Shown: positions 1 to 6,925 of the stretch, piece after piece | Position numbering within the stretch: position 1 is the stretch's first letter | Layout: each line of letters starts with the position of its first letter | Assembly: GCA_964361885.1 (NCBI GenBank) | Contig: CAYICL010000017.1 | Location: 1 to 14,998 of the forward strand | Direction: 5' to 3' | From: CAYICL01 sp964361885 | GTDB taxonomy: Bacteria; Patescibacteriota; Microgenomatia; UBA1400; CG1-02-47-37 | DNA length: 14,998 nt | Program-made: the position numbers and the translations under genes | The notes under the pieces: model-generated | Database searches by the model: none | What the model saw: the letters and a program-made list of their open reading frames with translations, nothing else | What the model was told of the DNA's origin: nothing

Positions 1-541
1 CCTGGTGCTGGTTGATAAACTCCACAAAACTGTTCACCAACTCTGTTCTTTCCGGCTTTTGCCAGCCCTCGATTCCTGTAATCTTATCTTCAGCCTTAAT
101 CCCTGCCTTCTCTGCCGGCGAATCTTTAGTTATGGCTGTGACTAATAAATAGTCTACTTGTTCCGGAATTCCGATCTTGGTGTAAATGGCTGCAAACAAA
201 ACAATTCCCAACAAAAAATTCATCACTACGCCGGCCATTAACACCATGATTCTGACTCTTTTTTTCTGCTTATAAAAAGCTCGTTTGTAATCAGAGCCTG
301 CCCCGCGTAGCTCTTTGAGCGAAGTGGGGTCTTCCCCCATCATCCTGACAAAACCGCCAAACGGCAATAAGTTAAGGCTGTAAATTGTCTCTCCGATCTT
401 TTTCCCCAAGATTTTCGGTGGATAGCCCAGGCCAAACTCTTCAATCTTAATCTTAAACAATCGAGCCAGTAAAAAATGGCCAATCTCATGAACCAGGATC
501 AAAACCGACAGGATAATGACAAAACTTAAAACATTCTGCAT
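1..541 (-). CDS. rseP: RseP-like site-2 (M50B) membrane metalloprotease, N-terminal part
   Basis: This intramembrane zinc protease cuts membrane-embedded substrates such as anti-sigma factors. The ATG is at 539-541, and 180 residues are visible before the window edge, so the C-terminus is missing. The zinc motif HEIGH (residues 18-22) lies in a first hydrophobic segment (about 4-25). NLLPFGGFV (57-65) is the conserved loop after it. MAGVVMNFLLG (102-112) starts the second membrane segment, and a PDZ-like start follows (about 132-160, SPAEKAGIKAEDKI). The start lies 13 bases below the frr stop with no clear SD, so it is probably cotranscribed with frr. In most bacteria uppS, cdsA and dxr separate frr from rseP; here they are absent. 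Residues about 71-82 look like an in-frame insertion encoded by a palindrome at 301-329. The family assignment is secure; the substrate is unknown. Confidence 0.93.
   Translation of the reverse strand, partial: MQNVLSFVIILSVLILVHEIGHFLLARLFKIKIEEFGLGYPPKILGKKIGETIYSLNLLPFGGFVRMMGEDPTSLKELRGAGSDYKRAFYKQKKRVRIMVLMAGVVMNFLLGIVLFAAIYTKIGIPEQVDYLLVTAITKDSPAEKAGIKAEDKITGIEGWQKPERTELVNSFVEFINQHQ
301..329. repeat. 29-bp palindromic element inside rseP
   Basis: An imperfect inverted repeat starts CCCCGCGTAGCTC and ends GAGCGAAGTGGGG. The reverse complement of the left arm matches the right arm at 10 of 13 positions, around a TTT centre. It is read through in frame and encodes about PTSLKELRG in a loop of the protease between the GGFVRMMGE motif and the second membrane segment. 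Related proteins, as I recall them, vary in length here. It looks like an inserted mini-element rather than a terminator, because it lies deep in the coding region with no U tract. That it is a mobile or multicopy element is inference. Confidence 0.5.
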
Positions 542-554
542 TTATAGGTTAATT

Positions 555-1115
555 TTATATCGCCATTAATTCTTGTTCTTTTTTCTCTTCCAGCTCTTCT
601 AATTTTTTATTAAACTCGTCAATTAGTTCTTGCAAGCTGTCGTACATCTTATGAATATCATCCTCCGACACTCCTGCCTGATCTTTCTGGTGGTCAATAT
701 CTTTTTTCAAATCAATCCTGACTTGCCTTAACATGGCTTTGCCGGCCTCTACCCTTTGCTTGACAACCTTGACCAGCTCCTCCCGCCTTTCCTGGGTCAA
801 ACTGGGCACGCTGATCCGGACGATCTCATTATCCACCACCGGATTCACCTGTAAATCCGACTGCTGGATAGCTTTGGCAATCTTGGCAACCAAACTAATA
901 TCCCAAGGTTTTATCATCACTGTTTTCGGATCCGGAGCCGTAATATTGGCCAATTCCCTGATCTCCATCGTGCTGCCCTCATACGCTTCTAGCTTAATTC
1001 CTTCCACCATCGCCGGCTTGGCCCTGCCCGTTTGAATACTGGTTAAATCCTCGCTTACCAGCTTTACCACTTCTTCCATCTTCTGTCTGCCCGGGTTCAA
1101 AAAGCTCTCATCCAT
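555..1115 (-). CDS. frr: Ribosome recycling factor
   Basis: The ribosome recycling factor works with EF-G to split post-termination ribosomes in the cytoplasm. Its 186 residues match the family's usual length of about 185. Visible family features are the N-terminal helix with TGRAKPAMVEGI (about 29-40), the beta domain containing GSTMEIRELANITAPDPKT and MIKPWD, and the long C-terminal helices with LTQERREELVK and the basic stretch RQVRIDLKKDID. The C-terminus is rich in Glu and Lys. It starts 19 bases after the tsf stop with no convincing SD, and rseP follows 13 bases after its stop. The typical neighbour pyrH, normally between tsf and frr, is not here. Confidence 0.97.
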   Translation of the reverse strand: MDESFLNPGRQKMEEVVKLVSEDLTSIQTGRAKPAMVEGIKLEAYEGSTMEIRELANITAPDPKTVMIKPWDISLVAKIAKAIQQSDLQVNPVVDNEIVRISVPSLTQERREELVKVVKQRVEAGKAMLRQVRIDLKKDIDHQKDQAGVSEDDIHKMYDSLQELIDEFNKKLEELEEKKEQELMAI

Positions 1116-1134
1116 ACTAAAAATTAGTTTAGCA

Positions 1135-1590
1135 TTAAAGTTTTAGTCTGACAATCTCTGCCACCACGATCTTTTCCTTGACTTTTCCGGCCAGTTCTTC
1201 CACCAGCTCCGTCACTTTTTTGTCCTTATCTCTGATATAGGTCTGGTTCAATAACTCTTTTTCCGTTTTCGGCTCCATGCTGGCCACCTGCATCGCTAAC
1301 TCTTTACACAGTTTCTCAAACTCCTCTGACTTGGCCACAAAATCTGTCTCGCACATCACTTTAACCATGGCTCCGACCCGGCCGCCGCTGTGAATATAGC
1401 CGTACACCCGACCTTCTTTGGCTTCTTTGCCGGCCCGTTTACCCGCCTTTTCCAAACCCAGCTTTTTTAATTTTGCTTTGGCCTGCTTCATCTTACCTTT
1501 AGCCTCTTCCAAAGCTTTTTTGACTTCCATAATGCCGGCTCCTGTCTCTTTTCTTAAAGTTTTAATGTCTTTAGCGCTTATCTTTTTCAT
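1135..1590 (-). CDS. tsf: Elongation factor Ts, short form
   Basis: EF-Ts is the nucleotide exchange factor that recycles EF-Tu-GDP during translation elongation. The N-terminal UBA-like domain carries signature 1 (RKETGAGIMEVKKAL, residues 13-27). The core carries signature 2, with HSGGRVGAMVKVMCETDFVAK ending in TDFVAK (82-87), the segment that contacts EF-Tu. At 151 residues it is about half the E. coli length (283), and it ends after one core subdomain. It therefore lacks the second core subdomain and the coiled-coil insertion, as in other reduced EF-Ts forms. The start overlaps the end of rpsB by 20 bases and has a strong SD (1594-1600) inside rpsB, so the two are translationally coupled. 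Confidence 0.96.
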   Translation of the reverse strand: MKKISAKDIKTLRKETGAGIMEVKKALEEAKGKMKQAKAKLKKLGLEKAGKRAGKEAKEGRVYGYIHSGGRVGAMVKVMCETDFVAKSEEFEKLCKELAMQVASMEPKTEKELLNQTYIRDKDKKVTELVEELAGKVKEKIVVAEIVRLKL

Positions 1591-2305
1591 GAGCCTCCTT
1601 TTTGCTGGCTCTTTTGCCGTCCGTATAAGCTTCGGCTATCTTGGACACAATCATCTTAATCGAACTGACCGCATCATCATTAGCCGGAATCATGTAGTCC
1701 ACCAAATCCGGATCAGTGTTAGTATCCACGATCCCGATTATTGTAATGCCTTTATTCCTGGCCTCCCTGACTGCCGCCACCTCTTTTTTTACATCGACCA
1801 CAAAAATGGCTGCCGGAATCTCGGTCAAATCCCTCAAACCTCCCAAAAACCGCTCCAGCTTGCTAATATCCCTATCAATCAATAAGTTCTCTTTTTTAGT
1901 GTACATCTTAAACTCACCCTTAGCCTTTTTCTCTTCCAATTCCTTCATTCGATCCAAACTCTTTTTAATCTGCTCCCAGTTGGTAATAATGCCGCCCATC
2001 CACCGCTCACAAATATATGGCGCTTTGCATTTTAAAGCTTCTTCTTTAATAATGGCCGATGCCTGCCTTTTGGTTCCCACCAGAACTATCTGTTTATGCT
2101 CCCCTACCAAATCTCTTATAAATCCCATCGCTTCTCCCAATTTTTTGGCAGTAATCCCTAAGTCAAAAATGTGCACTCCTTCACGCTTGGTAAAAATATA
2201 CGGTTTCATCTTCGGATTCCACCGTCTGGCCTGGTGGCCAAAATGGCAACCGGCTTCCAGTAAATCTTTTAAACTGATCTTGTATTCGGTTAATTTAGTC
2301 GTCAT
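1571..2305 (-). CDS. rpsB: 30S ribosomal protein S2
   Basis: S2 binds the head-body junction of the small ribosomal subunit. The 244-residue length is ordinary. It shows the N-terminal family signature (LLEAGCHFGHQARRWNPKM, about 14-32), followed by KPYIFTKREGVHIFDL. The second signature includes PAAIFVVDVKKEVAAVREA and the IIGIVDTNTDPDLVDYMIPANDDA region. A short basic tail (ASKKEAHEKDKR) closes the protein and overlaps the tsf start. Its ATG lies inside the last codons of folD (11-base overlap), and no SD is obvious, so translation probably depends on coupling to folD. Having folD and glyA directly upstream of rpsB is an unusual context. Confidence 0.97.
   Translation of the reverse strand: MTTKLTEYKISLKDLLEAGCHFGHQARRWNPKMKPYIFTKREGVHIFDLGITAKKLGEAMGFIRDLVGEHKQIVLVGTKRQASAIIKEEALKCKAPYICERWMGGIITNWEQIKKSLDRMKELEEKKAKGEFKMYTKKENLLIDRDISKLERFLGGLRDLTEIPAAIFVVDVKKEVAAVREARNKGITIIGIVDTNTDPDLVDYMIPANDDAVSSIKMIVSKIAEAYTDGKRASKKEAHEKDKR
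1594..1600 (-). promoter_or_regulatory. Shine-Dalgarno site of tsf inside rpsB
   Basis: AAGGAGG on the minus strand lies 3 bases before the tsf ATG, within the last codons of rpsB. It fixes the tsf start and contrasts with rpsB, frr, folD and rseP, which have no clear SD. Confidence 0.8.
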
Positions 2306-3128
2306 CTGTTGAGCCAGTATACAGGCAGTTAACTAAGTTTTCAAGCAAACAAACTACCGTAATCGGCCCGACCCCGCCCGGTACCGGCGTAATGAAACCG
2401 GCCTTTTGGACCACAGATTCAAAATCAACATCGCCTTTCGGCCAGCCGACGTCAATCACTGTTGCTCCGACTTTCACCATGTCAGCTTTGATTAAATTCT
2501 GTTTGCCGGTACAGCTGATTAAAATATCTGCCTTTTTAGTAATTTTCGCTAAGTCTTTCGTCTCTATATCTACGCCAAAAGCCTTCAGCCTTCTCACCAA
2601 CTGCCTGCCGATCATCCCTTGGCTACCCACCACCGCTATATAATCTGCTTTGCGATCGCCAACCGATTTATATATAGACAAAATTAACTCCACTGCCCTG
2701 ACAGTTGCCGGAATGAACTTTGAGTTTTCCCTCAAGCCGTCCACATCCTTGTCCGCGGCAATTACTTCAGCCAACTGCCGCCACCACATTTCAAAACTTC
2801 GCCTGTTAAGCTGGTGTTTTTTACCCCAGTTTATACCCGGGTGCTGGATCATAATTCCCTGCACTTGATGATCTCGGTTTAAATCACCAATCTTCTGCAT
2901 TATTAATTTTAGCTCTTGGAAACTAAATTCATGCTTTTCCAATTCTATCCCCACTCTTTGAGCCGCCGCTTGCTTTAACCGGGAATAAAGTTGGCCGGCA
3001 GCATCGTCAGCCATCACCAAAACCGCCAACTTTGGCCTGATCCCCTTGGTTTTTAAAGCCTCAACTTGCTGCTTTAGTTGAAATTCAAGGCTTAAAGCTA
3101 ACTGTTCGCCGTCAATAATAACTGCCAT
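2295..3128 (-). CDS. folD: FolD: methylene-THF dehydrogenase/cyclohydrolase (divergent)
   Basis: This bifunctional cytoplasmic enzyme interconverts 5,10-methylene-THF, methenyl-THF and 10-formyl-THF. The active-site set is visible: YSRLK (48-52, the YxxxK lysine K52), Q95 in IMIQHP (usually VQLPLP), and KDVDG (127-131, catalytic Asp D130). The dinucleotide-binding stretch is VVGSQGMIGRQLV (167-178), and the C-terminal ITPVPGGVGPITV is close to perfect. Two deviations are clear. The usual GRS of the NADP site is GSQG, which may change cofactor preference. The region between the QHP and KDVDG motifs is about ten residues longer than in E. coli FolD. The gene lies 7 bases after glyA, which supplies 5,10-methylene-THF, and its end overlaps the rpsB start. 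Confidence 0.92.
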   Translation of the reverse strand: MAVIIDGEQLALSLEFQLKQQVEALKTKGIRPKLAVLVMADDAAGQLYSRLKQAAAQRVGIELEKHEFSFQELKLIMQKIGDLNRDHQVQGIMIQHPGINWGKKHQLNRRSFEMWWRQLAEVIAADKDVDGLRENSKFIPATVRAVELILSIYKSVGDRKADYIAVVGSQGMIGRQLVRRLKAFGVDIETKDLAKITKKADILISCTGKQNLIKADMVKVGATVIDVGWPKGDVDFESVVQKAGFITPVPGGVGPITVVCLLENLVNCLYTGSTDDD

Positions 3129-3135
3129 GGTTTAA

Positions 3136-4443
3136 TTATAGACCCGGCACCGGATACTTTTTGCACCACCCGGCCACTGCCTGTCTGATCTTAGCCAACT
3201 CTTGGTTTTTAGCTGCCCTGGCTCTAAACTCTTGGGTGAACTTGGCCCGTTTTTTCGGATTAACCGGCATCTTCTCCTGCTTAACTATATTAATCACCCT
3301 GTCGATCCAGTCCGCCACTTTCACCATCTCTTTTTCCTTCATCCCTCTTGTAGTTAAAATCGGTGTGCCCAGTCTGATCCCGGACGGATACATCGGCGGA
3401 TTGGTGTCAAACGGTACGCTGTTATAGTTTAAGATAATACCGCTATAGTCCAAAGCCCAGGCCGCCACCACTCCATTAACGCCCTTGTTTCGAAGGTCAA
3501 TCAGCATTAAATGATTGTCTGTGCCCCCGGACACCAGTTGATAACCCTTGCGGTTAAACTCACCAGCTAGTTTTTTAGCATTCTTTACAATCTGCTGGCT
3601 ATAAGTTTTAAAAGCTGGTTTCATTGCCTCGGCTAAAGCCACCGCTATGCCGGCCAAAGTGTGAATATGCGGTCCCCCTTGCAAACCCGGAAACACCGCC
3701 CGGTCAATCTTGTTTGACAAATCCAGATCTTTCTTTAAACCTCTTTTCGTCACCATGATCATGGCGCCTCTTGGCCCCCGCAAAGTTTTATGGGTGGTGG
3801 TGGTAATTACATCTGCAAAAGCAGCTGGTGACGGATGAACTCCAGCGGCCACTAAACCGGCAATATGGGCAATATCAGCCATTAGCCAGGCTCCGACCGT
3901 ATCAGCCACCGTTCTAAACTTCTCCCATTCCAAAATCCGCGGATAAGCGGTGGTACCGCAGATAATCAGTTTTGGTTTGACCTTTTTAGCCAACTTGGCG
4001 ATCTCGTCATAGTTCAGCCAGCCGTCTTTACCCACCGAGTACTGAACAGAATTAAAGTACTTGCCTGAAAAAGTAATCTTGGGATGTCCGTGAGTCAAAT
4101 GTCCGCCCGAAGCCAAAGCCAAACCCATGATCGTATCTCCCGGATTTAAAAGCGCAAACTGGACCGCACTGTTGGCCGGTGAACCGGAATACGGCTGCAC
4201 ATTAACAAAAGGCACTTTAAACAACTTTTTGGCCCGCTCTTTAGCCAGATTCTCAATCTCGTCTATATACTGGTTGCCTTGATAATAACGCTTGCCTGCC
4301 TGGCCTTCGGCATACTTGTTCATCAAAACCGATCCCACTGCTTTCATCACCGCCTTGGAAGTGTAATTCTCCGACGGAATCAAATGCAGCTGTTCTTTCT
4401 GCCTTTGCTTTTCTTTTCTGATGAAGTTAAAAATCTTGTCCAT
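3136..4443 (-). CDS. glyA: Serine hydroxymethyltransferase
   Basis: This PLP enzyme converts serine plus THF to glycine plus 5,10-methylene-THF. I prefer the ATG at 4441-4443 (435 residues), because MDKIFNFIRKEKQRQ is where family proteins normally begin. A GTG at 4459-4461 would add MVRFFQ and overlap the upstream gene by 7 bases. Diagnostic segments are LIPSENYTS (21-29), NKYAEGQAGKRYYQGN (42-57), the PLP-binding Asp and His in ADIAHIAGLVAAG (D190, H193), and TTTTHKTLRGPRG with the Schiff-base lysine K219. Length and motifs are complete. It sits next to folD, forming a one-carbon pair, and 11 bases below the unidentified 609-residue gene. Confidence 0.96.
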   Translation of the reverse strand: MDKIFNFIRKEKQRQKEQLHLIPSENYTSKAVMKAVGSVLMNKYAEGQAGKRYYQGNQYIDEIENLAKERAKKLFKVPFVNVQPYSGSPANSAVQFALLNPGDTIMGLALASGGHLTHGHPKITFSGKYFNSVQYSVGKDGWLNYDEIAKLAKKVKPKLIICGTTAYPRILEWEKFRTVADTVGAWLMADIAHIAGLVAAGVHPSPAAFADVITTTTHKTLRGPRGAMIMVTKRGLKKDLDLSNKIDRAVFPGLQGGPHIHTLAGIAVALAEAMKPAFKTYSQQIVKNAKKLAGEFNRKGYQLVSGGTDNHLMLIDLRNKGVNGVVAAWALDYSGIILNYNSVPFDTNPPMYPSGIRLGTPILTTRGMKEKEMVKVADWIDRVINIVKQEKMPVNPKKRAKFTQEFRARAAKNQELAKIRQAVAGWCKKYPVPGL

Positions 4444-4454
4444 TTGAAAAAATC

Positions 4455-6284
4455 TTACCACAAATGGTGAATTAGCTTTGGTCGAGTTAGCCCGCCCGGC
4501 AAAGAATCAAAACTGTAAAACGGATCTGGATCGCAAGACTTGTCTAGATTCAAATCCACGTCCCAACGTTCAGATAATACTTGTCTAAACTCTTCAATCG
4601 CTTGGACTACTTTGGCTCTTTCTTTATATGAATAGCACACTAAACCGGACTTAACATGAATTAGTCTGCCATCATCATTTGGTTTCTGACCCAAAACTGT
4701 CGCTAAAGCCTGTTTTTCTGTATCTAAATAAGTTATCGCTTCCTCAAAAGCCAGACTGACTGCTTCTCCTCTTGATAAACGCCTCATAATCTCTAATACC
4801 CTTTGTCGAAAATCTTCTAAATTCCTTTGAGCATATGCGCCTCTTAGTAAAGCTTCAGCCTTCGACTTGGAAATCCCAGCCGCACCTAAAGCCTTAACCG
4901 CCAGCTTCTGTTCCCTGTGAAGATAAATTTTGTCTATTGCCCGCATATTCCCTTTCATTAAAATCGGAAGAGTATACTTTAGGACGCGCAGATTCTCCGC
5001 CACTGTCTCTGCCAATAGTTTCTGGACATAGGGGGATCGACCCACTCTTGATTGTCGAGCAACAGCAAAAATATTATCCAACTCCCAACACGCTCTTTTG
5101 AAATCAGATTCTTGGGTCTGATCAACCCTATCTGAGGCCTTATCAATTACTACTAATGGTCTCCGCCATGATCGAGGCACTAACAATTTTCTTAATAAAC
5201 TTGCCTGTGGTGAACCGATCATGTCCAGCATGTCTGCCAGCTCAAAAAAATTCAAACAATGCTCAAAAGCCTGCTGGTCATTATCATCTTTAAACCGCAT
5301 TAATTCGATCAATGTGCGCTTATCTTGAAGCCTGGCCTCAATTTTATCGCCGGAATCACTTTCTAGCCGCGGATCCAAACCGTGAGGCGCAGCTTCACTG
5401 ACTAAATCAACTGTTTTTTTACCCTCAATAGTAATAACGACTATATCATCATAGATTAAACTATAAGCATTCACTTCACCTTCTTTCCATTTAGCGGCTA
5501 ACAATACCGAGTCGTGGCGAAAATCAGCTGCCTGCCCGGCAGCAGTCAATCTTTTTTGAACCAACTTCGGCTCACCATGAACAGCATTCATCAGCATCAC
5601 TGCGCCGATGATTCTATCCACCCGGTCAGTCGTCACCTCATAGGTTTGAGCTAACTCTTGACTAAAAACTCCCACCACGACTGCTGCAGCCGGTCCATGT
5701 GCTTTTTTAGCGTCATAATCGGTGTCTGCCTGCCTGTTTCTCTCTTGAACCAATAATTGATCAAAGCAATCATGGGTTTCTGTGCTGATAAAAAAAGCCG
5801 GCAGCCAGTCTCCAATATTTTCCGGCCCATGGCGGACAAATTCAACATTCATCATCATACTTTCTCCTCGTCTCTCCATGCGTCTGGTATGAGGACGAGC
5901 ATGATCACTGTTCAACGGATTTTCTCTCGCTTGATTTAAAAAAAAGCCAAACTCGCCACCATACCTGATCACTCTTTGGATTAACTCATTCCCACCTCTA
6001 TCTGCCAAAGCCATTTGGCCACAGAACATAATGCCCTCAACAGCCACTCCTGGCAGATGAGATAAAGACCTGAAAAAATCTTGAGGCGTTTTGATGCCAT
6101 AATCAGCTAGCGACCAATCTCTACCTTTTCTTAACACTGTTTCCCGCCACCAGGCATCAATCCCCAAAAGAAAAATCAAGGCTTTATGGTTGACATTATT
6201 TAAAGATTCTCCCTCAGCTAATAGCCTAGTTCTTCTGGCCGGGTTGCGGTTATGGTCGACAATAGCGCTAACTACTTCTCTCAT
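4455..6284 (-). CDS. Unidentified 609-residue protein
   Basis: I do not recognise this protein. It is a full-length ORF whose start overlaps the end of the kinase gene by 17 bases and whose stop lies 11 bases before the glyA ATG, so it belongs to the operon. It has no signal peptide, long hydrophobic segment or P-loop. Residues about 1-110 are mixed alpha (NHKALIFLLGIDAWWRE). A His/Arg-rich stretch (about 128-155, including HTRRMERRGESMMMN and VRHGPEN) precedes FFISTETHDCFD. A short beta-rich segment (SLIYDDIVVITIEGKKTVDLV, about 283-303) comes next. The second half is highly helical, charged and Arg-rich, suggesting a nucleic-acid or protein interaction module, but this is only inference. 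The His and Asp placement faintly recalls an HD hydrolase, without a convincing motif. Confidence 0.8.
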   Translation of the reverse strand: MREVVSAIVDHNRNPARRTRLLAEGESLNNVNHKALIFLLGIDAWWRETVLRKGRDWSLADYGIKTPQDFFRSLSHLPGVAVEGIMFCGQMALADRGGNELIQRVIRYGGEFGFFLNQARENPLNSDHARPHTRRMERRGESMMMNVEFVRHGPENIGDWLPAFFISTETHDCFDQLLVQERNRQADTDYDAKKAHGPAAAVVVGVFSQELAQTYEVTTDRVDRIIGAVMLMNAVHGEPKLVQKRLTAAGQAADFRHDSVLLAAKWKEGEVNAYSLIYDDIVVITIEGKKTVDLVSEAAPHGLDPRLESDSGDKIEARLQDKRTLIELMRFKDDNDQQAFEHCLNFFELADMLDMIGSPQASLLRKLLVPRSWRRPLVVIDKASDRVDQTQESDFKRACWELDNIFAVARQSRVGRSPYVQKLLAETVAENLRVLKYTLPILMKGNMRAIDKIYLHREQKLAVKALGAAGISKSKAEALLRGAYAQRNLEDFRQRVLEIMRRLSRGEAVSLAFEEAITYLDTEKQALATVLGQKPNDDGRLIHVKSGLVCYSYKERAKVVQAIEEFRQVLSERWDVDLNLDKSCDPDPFYSFDSLPGGLTRPKLIHHLW

Positions 6285-6924
6285 AAATATTTTTGGTGAT
6301 TCTGACTAATGACCTGGTCATTTCAATTTCTCCCGATTTAGTTAACACCACTTCCTTTTCGCTGATCGAAACGACTTTAATTTTTTTTCTTCTTAATTTC
6401 TCTTTAAGTTTTTCCAAACCTTTATCAATCTGCTGCAAATAAGTTTCATTGTAATATTTAAGCTCAAAGCCCCGGCCGCGTTTTTTAATTCGTTTAATTA
6501 AAGTCGGGACTGAACATTCCAAAGCTACCACCAAAGAGCTGGTGAATAAATTGATGGCGATTTTATCAAACAGCCGGCGATACAGCTGCCATTCGTCCGG
6601 CGTCATCGTTCCTGACAGAAAATGACCGTGAGTATAAGCCCAACTCATCAACAACCCGGAGTCAATCACCAGCAAGTGACTTTTGTGCTGTTTTAAGTAT
6701 TTTTTCACCAAGATCACCCGCTCTAACGTCAACCATAGCTCATTAGCCAATGCCCAGCGTTTAATATCGTTCAAATACAATTCCCGAAAAGGATCAACTG
6801 TCTGGAATAAATTATCAGCAAACACCACTTTTGCCTTTAACTTTTTGGCAATCAGCGGCGTCACAGTGGTCTTGCCCGAACCGATATTGCCGATGATGGT
6901 GATCATTTTCGGTTTTTTGACCAT
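6268..6924 (-). CDS. Deoxynucleoside kinase-like P-loop kinase (divergent)
   Basis: Family members phosphorylate deoxynucleosides to dNMPs for salvage. I use the ATG at 6922-6924 (218 residues), one base after the guaA stop and preceded by a GGGAG-type SD. Starting at 6969 would add 15 residues inside guaA. The P-loop GNIGSGKTT is at 12-20. The segment ANELWLTLERV (60-70) matches the family substrate helix (Q..FL..R), and TPDEWQLYRRLFD (108-120) the conserved helix after the DRS motif. KKRGRGFE (147-154) is the Arg-rich LID, followed by YLQQIDKGLEKL. Two key features differ. The catalytic Glu after the second strand appears as Asp (FADN, D37), and DRS appears as DSG (88-90). Substrate is therefore open; a general nucleoside or nucleotide kinase is the alternative. 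Confidence 0.75.
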   Translation of the reverse strand: MVKKPKMITIIGNIGSGKTTVTPLIAKKLKAKVVFADNLFQTVDPFRELYLNDIKRWALANELWLTLERVILVKKYLKQHKSHLLVIDSGLLMSWAYTHGHFLSGTMTPDEWQLYRRLFDKIAINLFTSSLVVALECSVPTLIKRIKKRGRGFELKYYNETYLQQIDKGLEKLKEKLRRKKIKVVSISEKEVVLTKSGEIEMTRSLVRITKNIYERSS

Positions 6925-6925
6925 T

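Noticed and set aside
1116..1128. Small AT-rich inverted repeat ACTAA/TTAGT just before frr
   Set aside because: Only 5 A/T-rich pairs with a 3-base loop and no U tract; expected by chance in this sequence.
1418..1885. 155-codon open frame on the plus strand
   Set aside because: It lies antisense over tsf and rpsB, both certain genes, and its translation shows no family pattern.
4444..4461. GTG start for glyA six codons upstream of the ATG
   Set aside because: It would overlap the upstream gene and add MVRFFQ before the normal family N-terminus; neither start has a clear SD, so the ATG is preferred.
5651..5848. 65-codon frame within the 609-residue gene
   Set aside because: It is in another frame of a long intact ORF with no independent support.
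5700..5860. HD-type phosphohydrolase motif in the unidentified protein (VRHG...THD...D)
   Set aside because: The spacing and surrounding residues do not follow the HD superfamily pattern, so no function was assigned.
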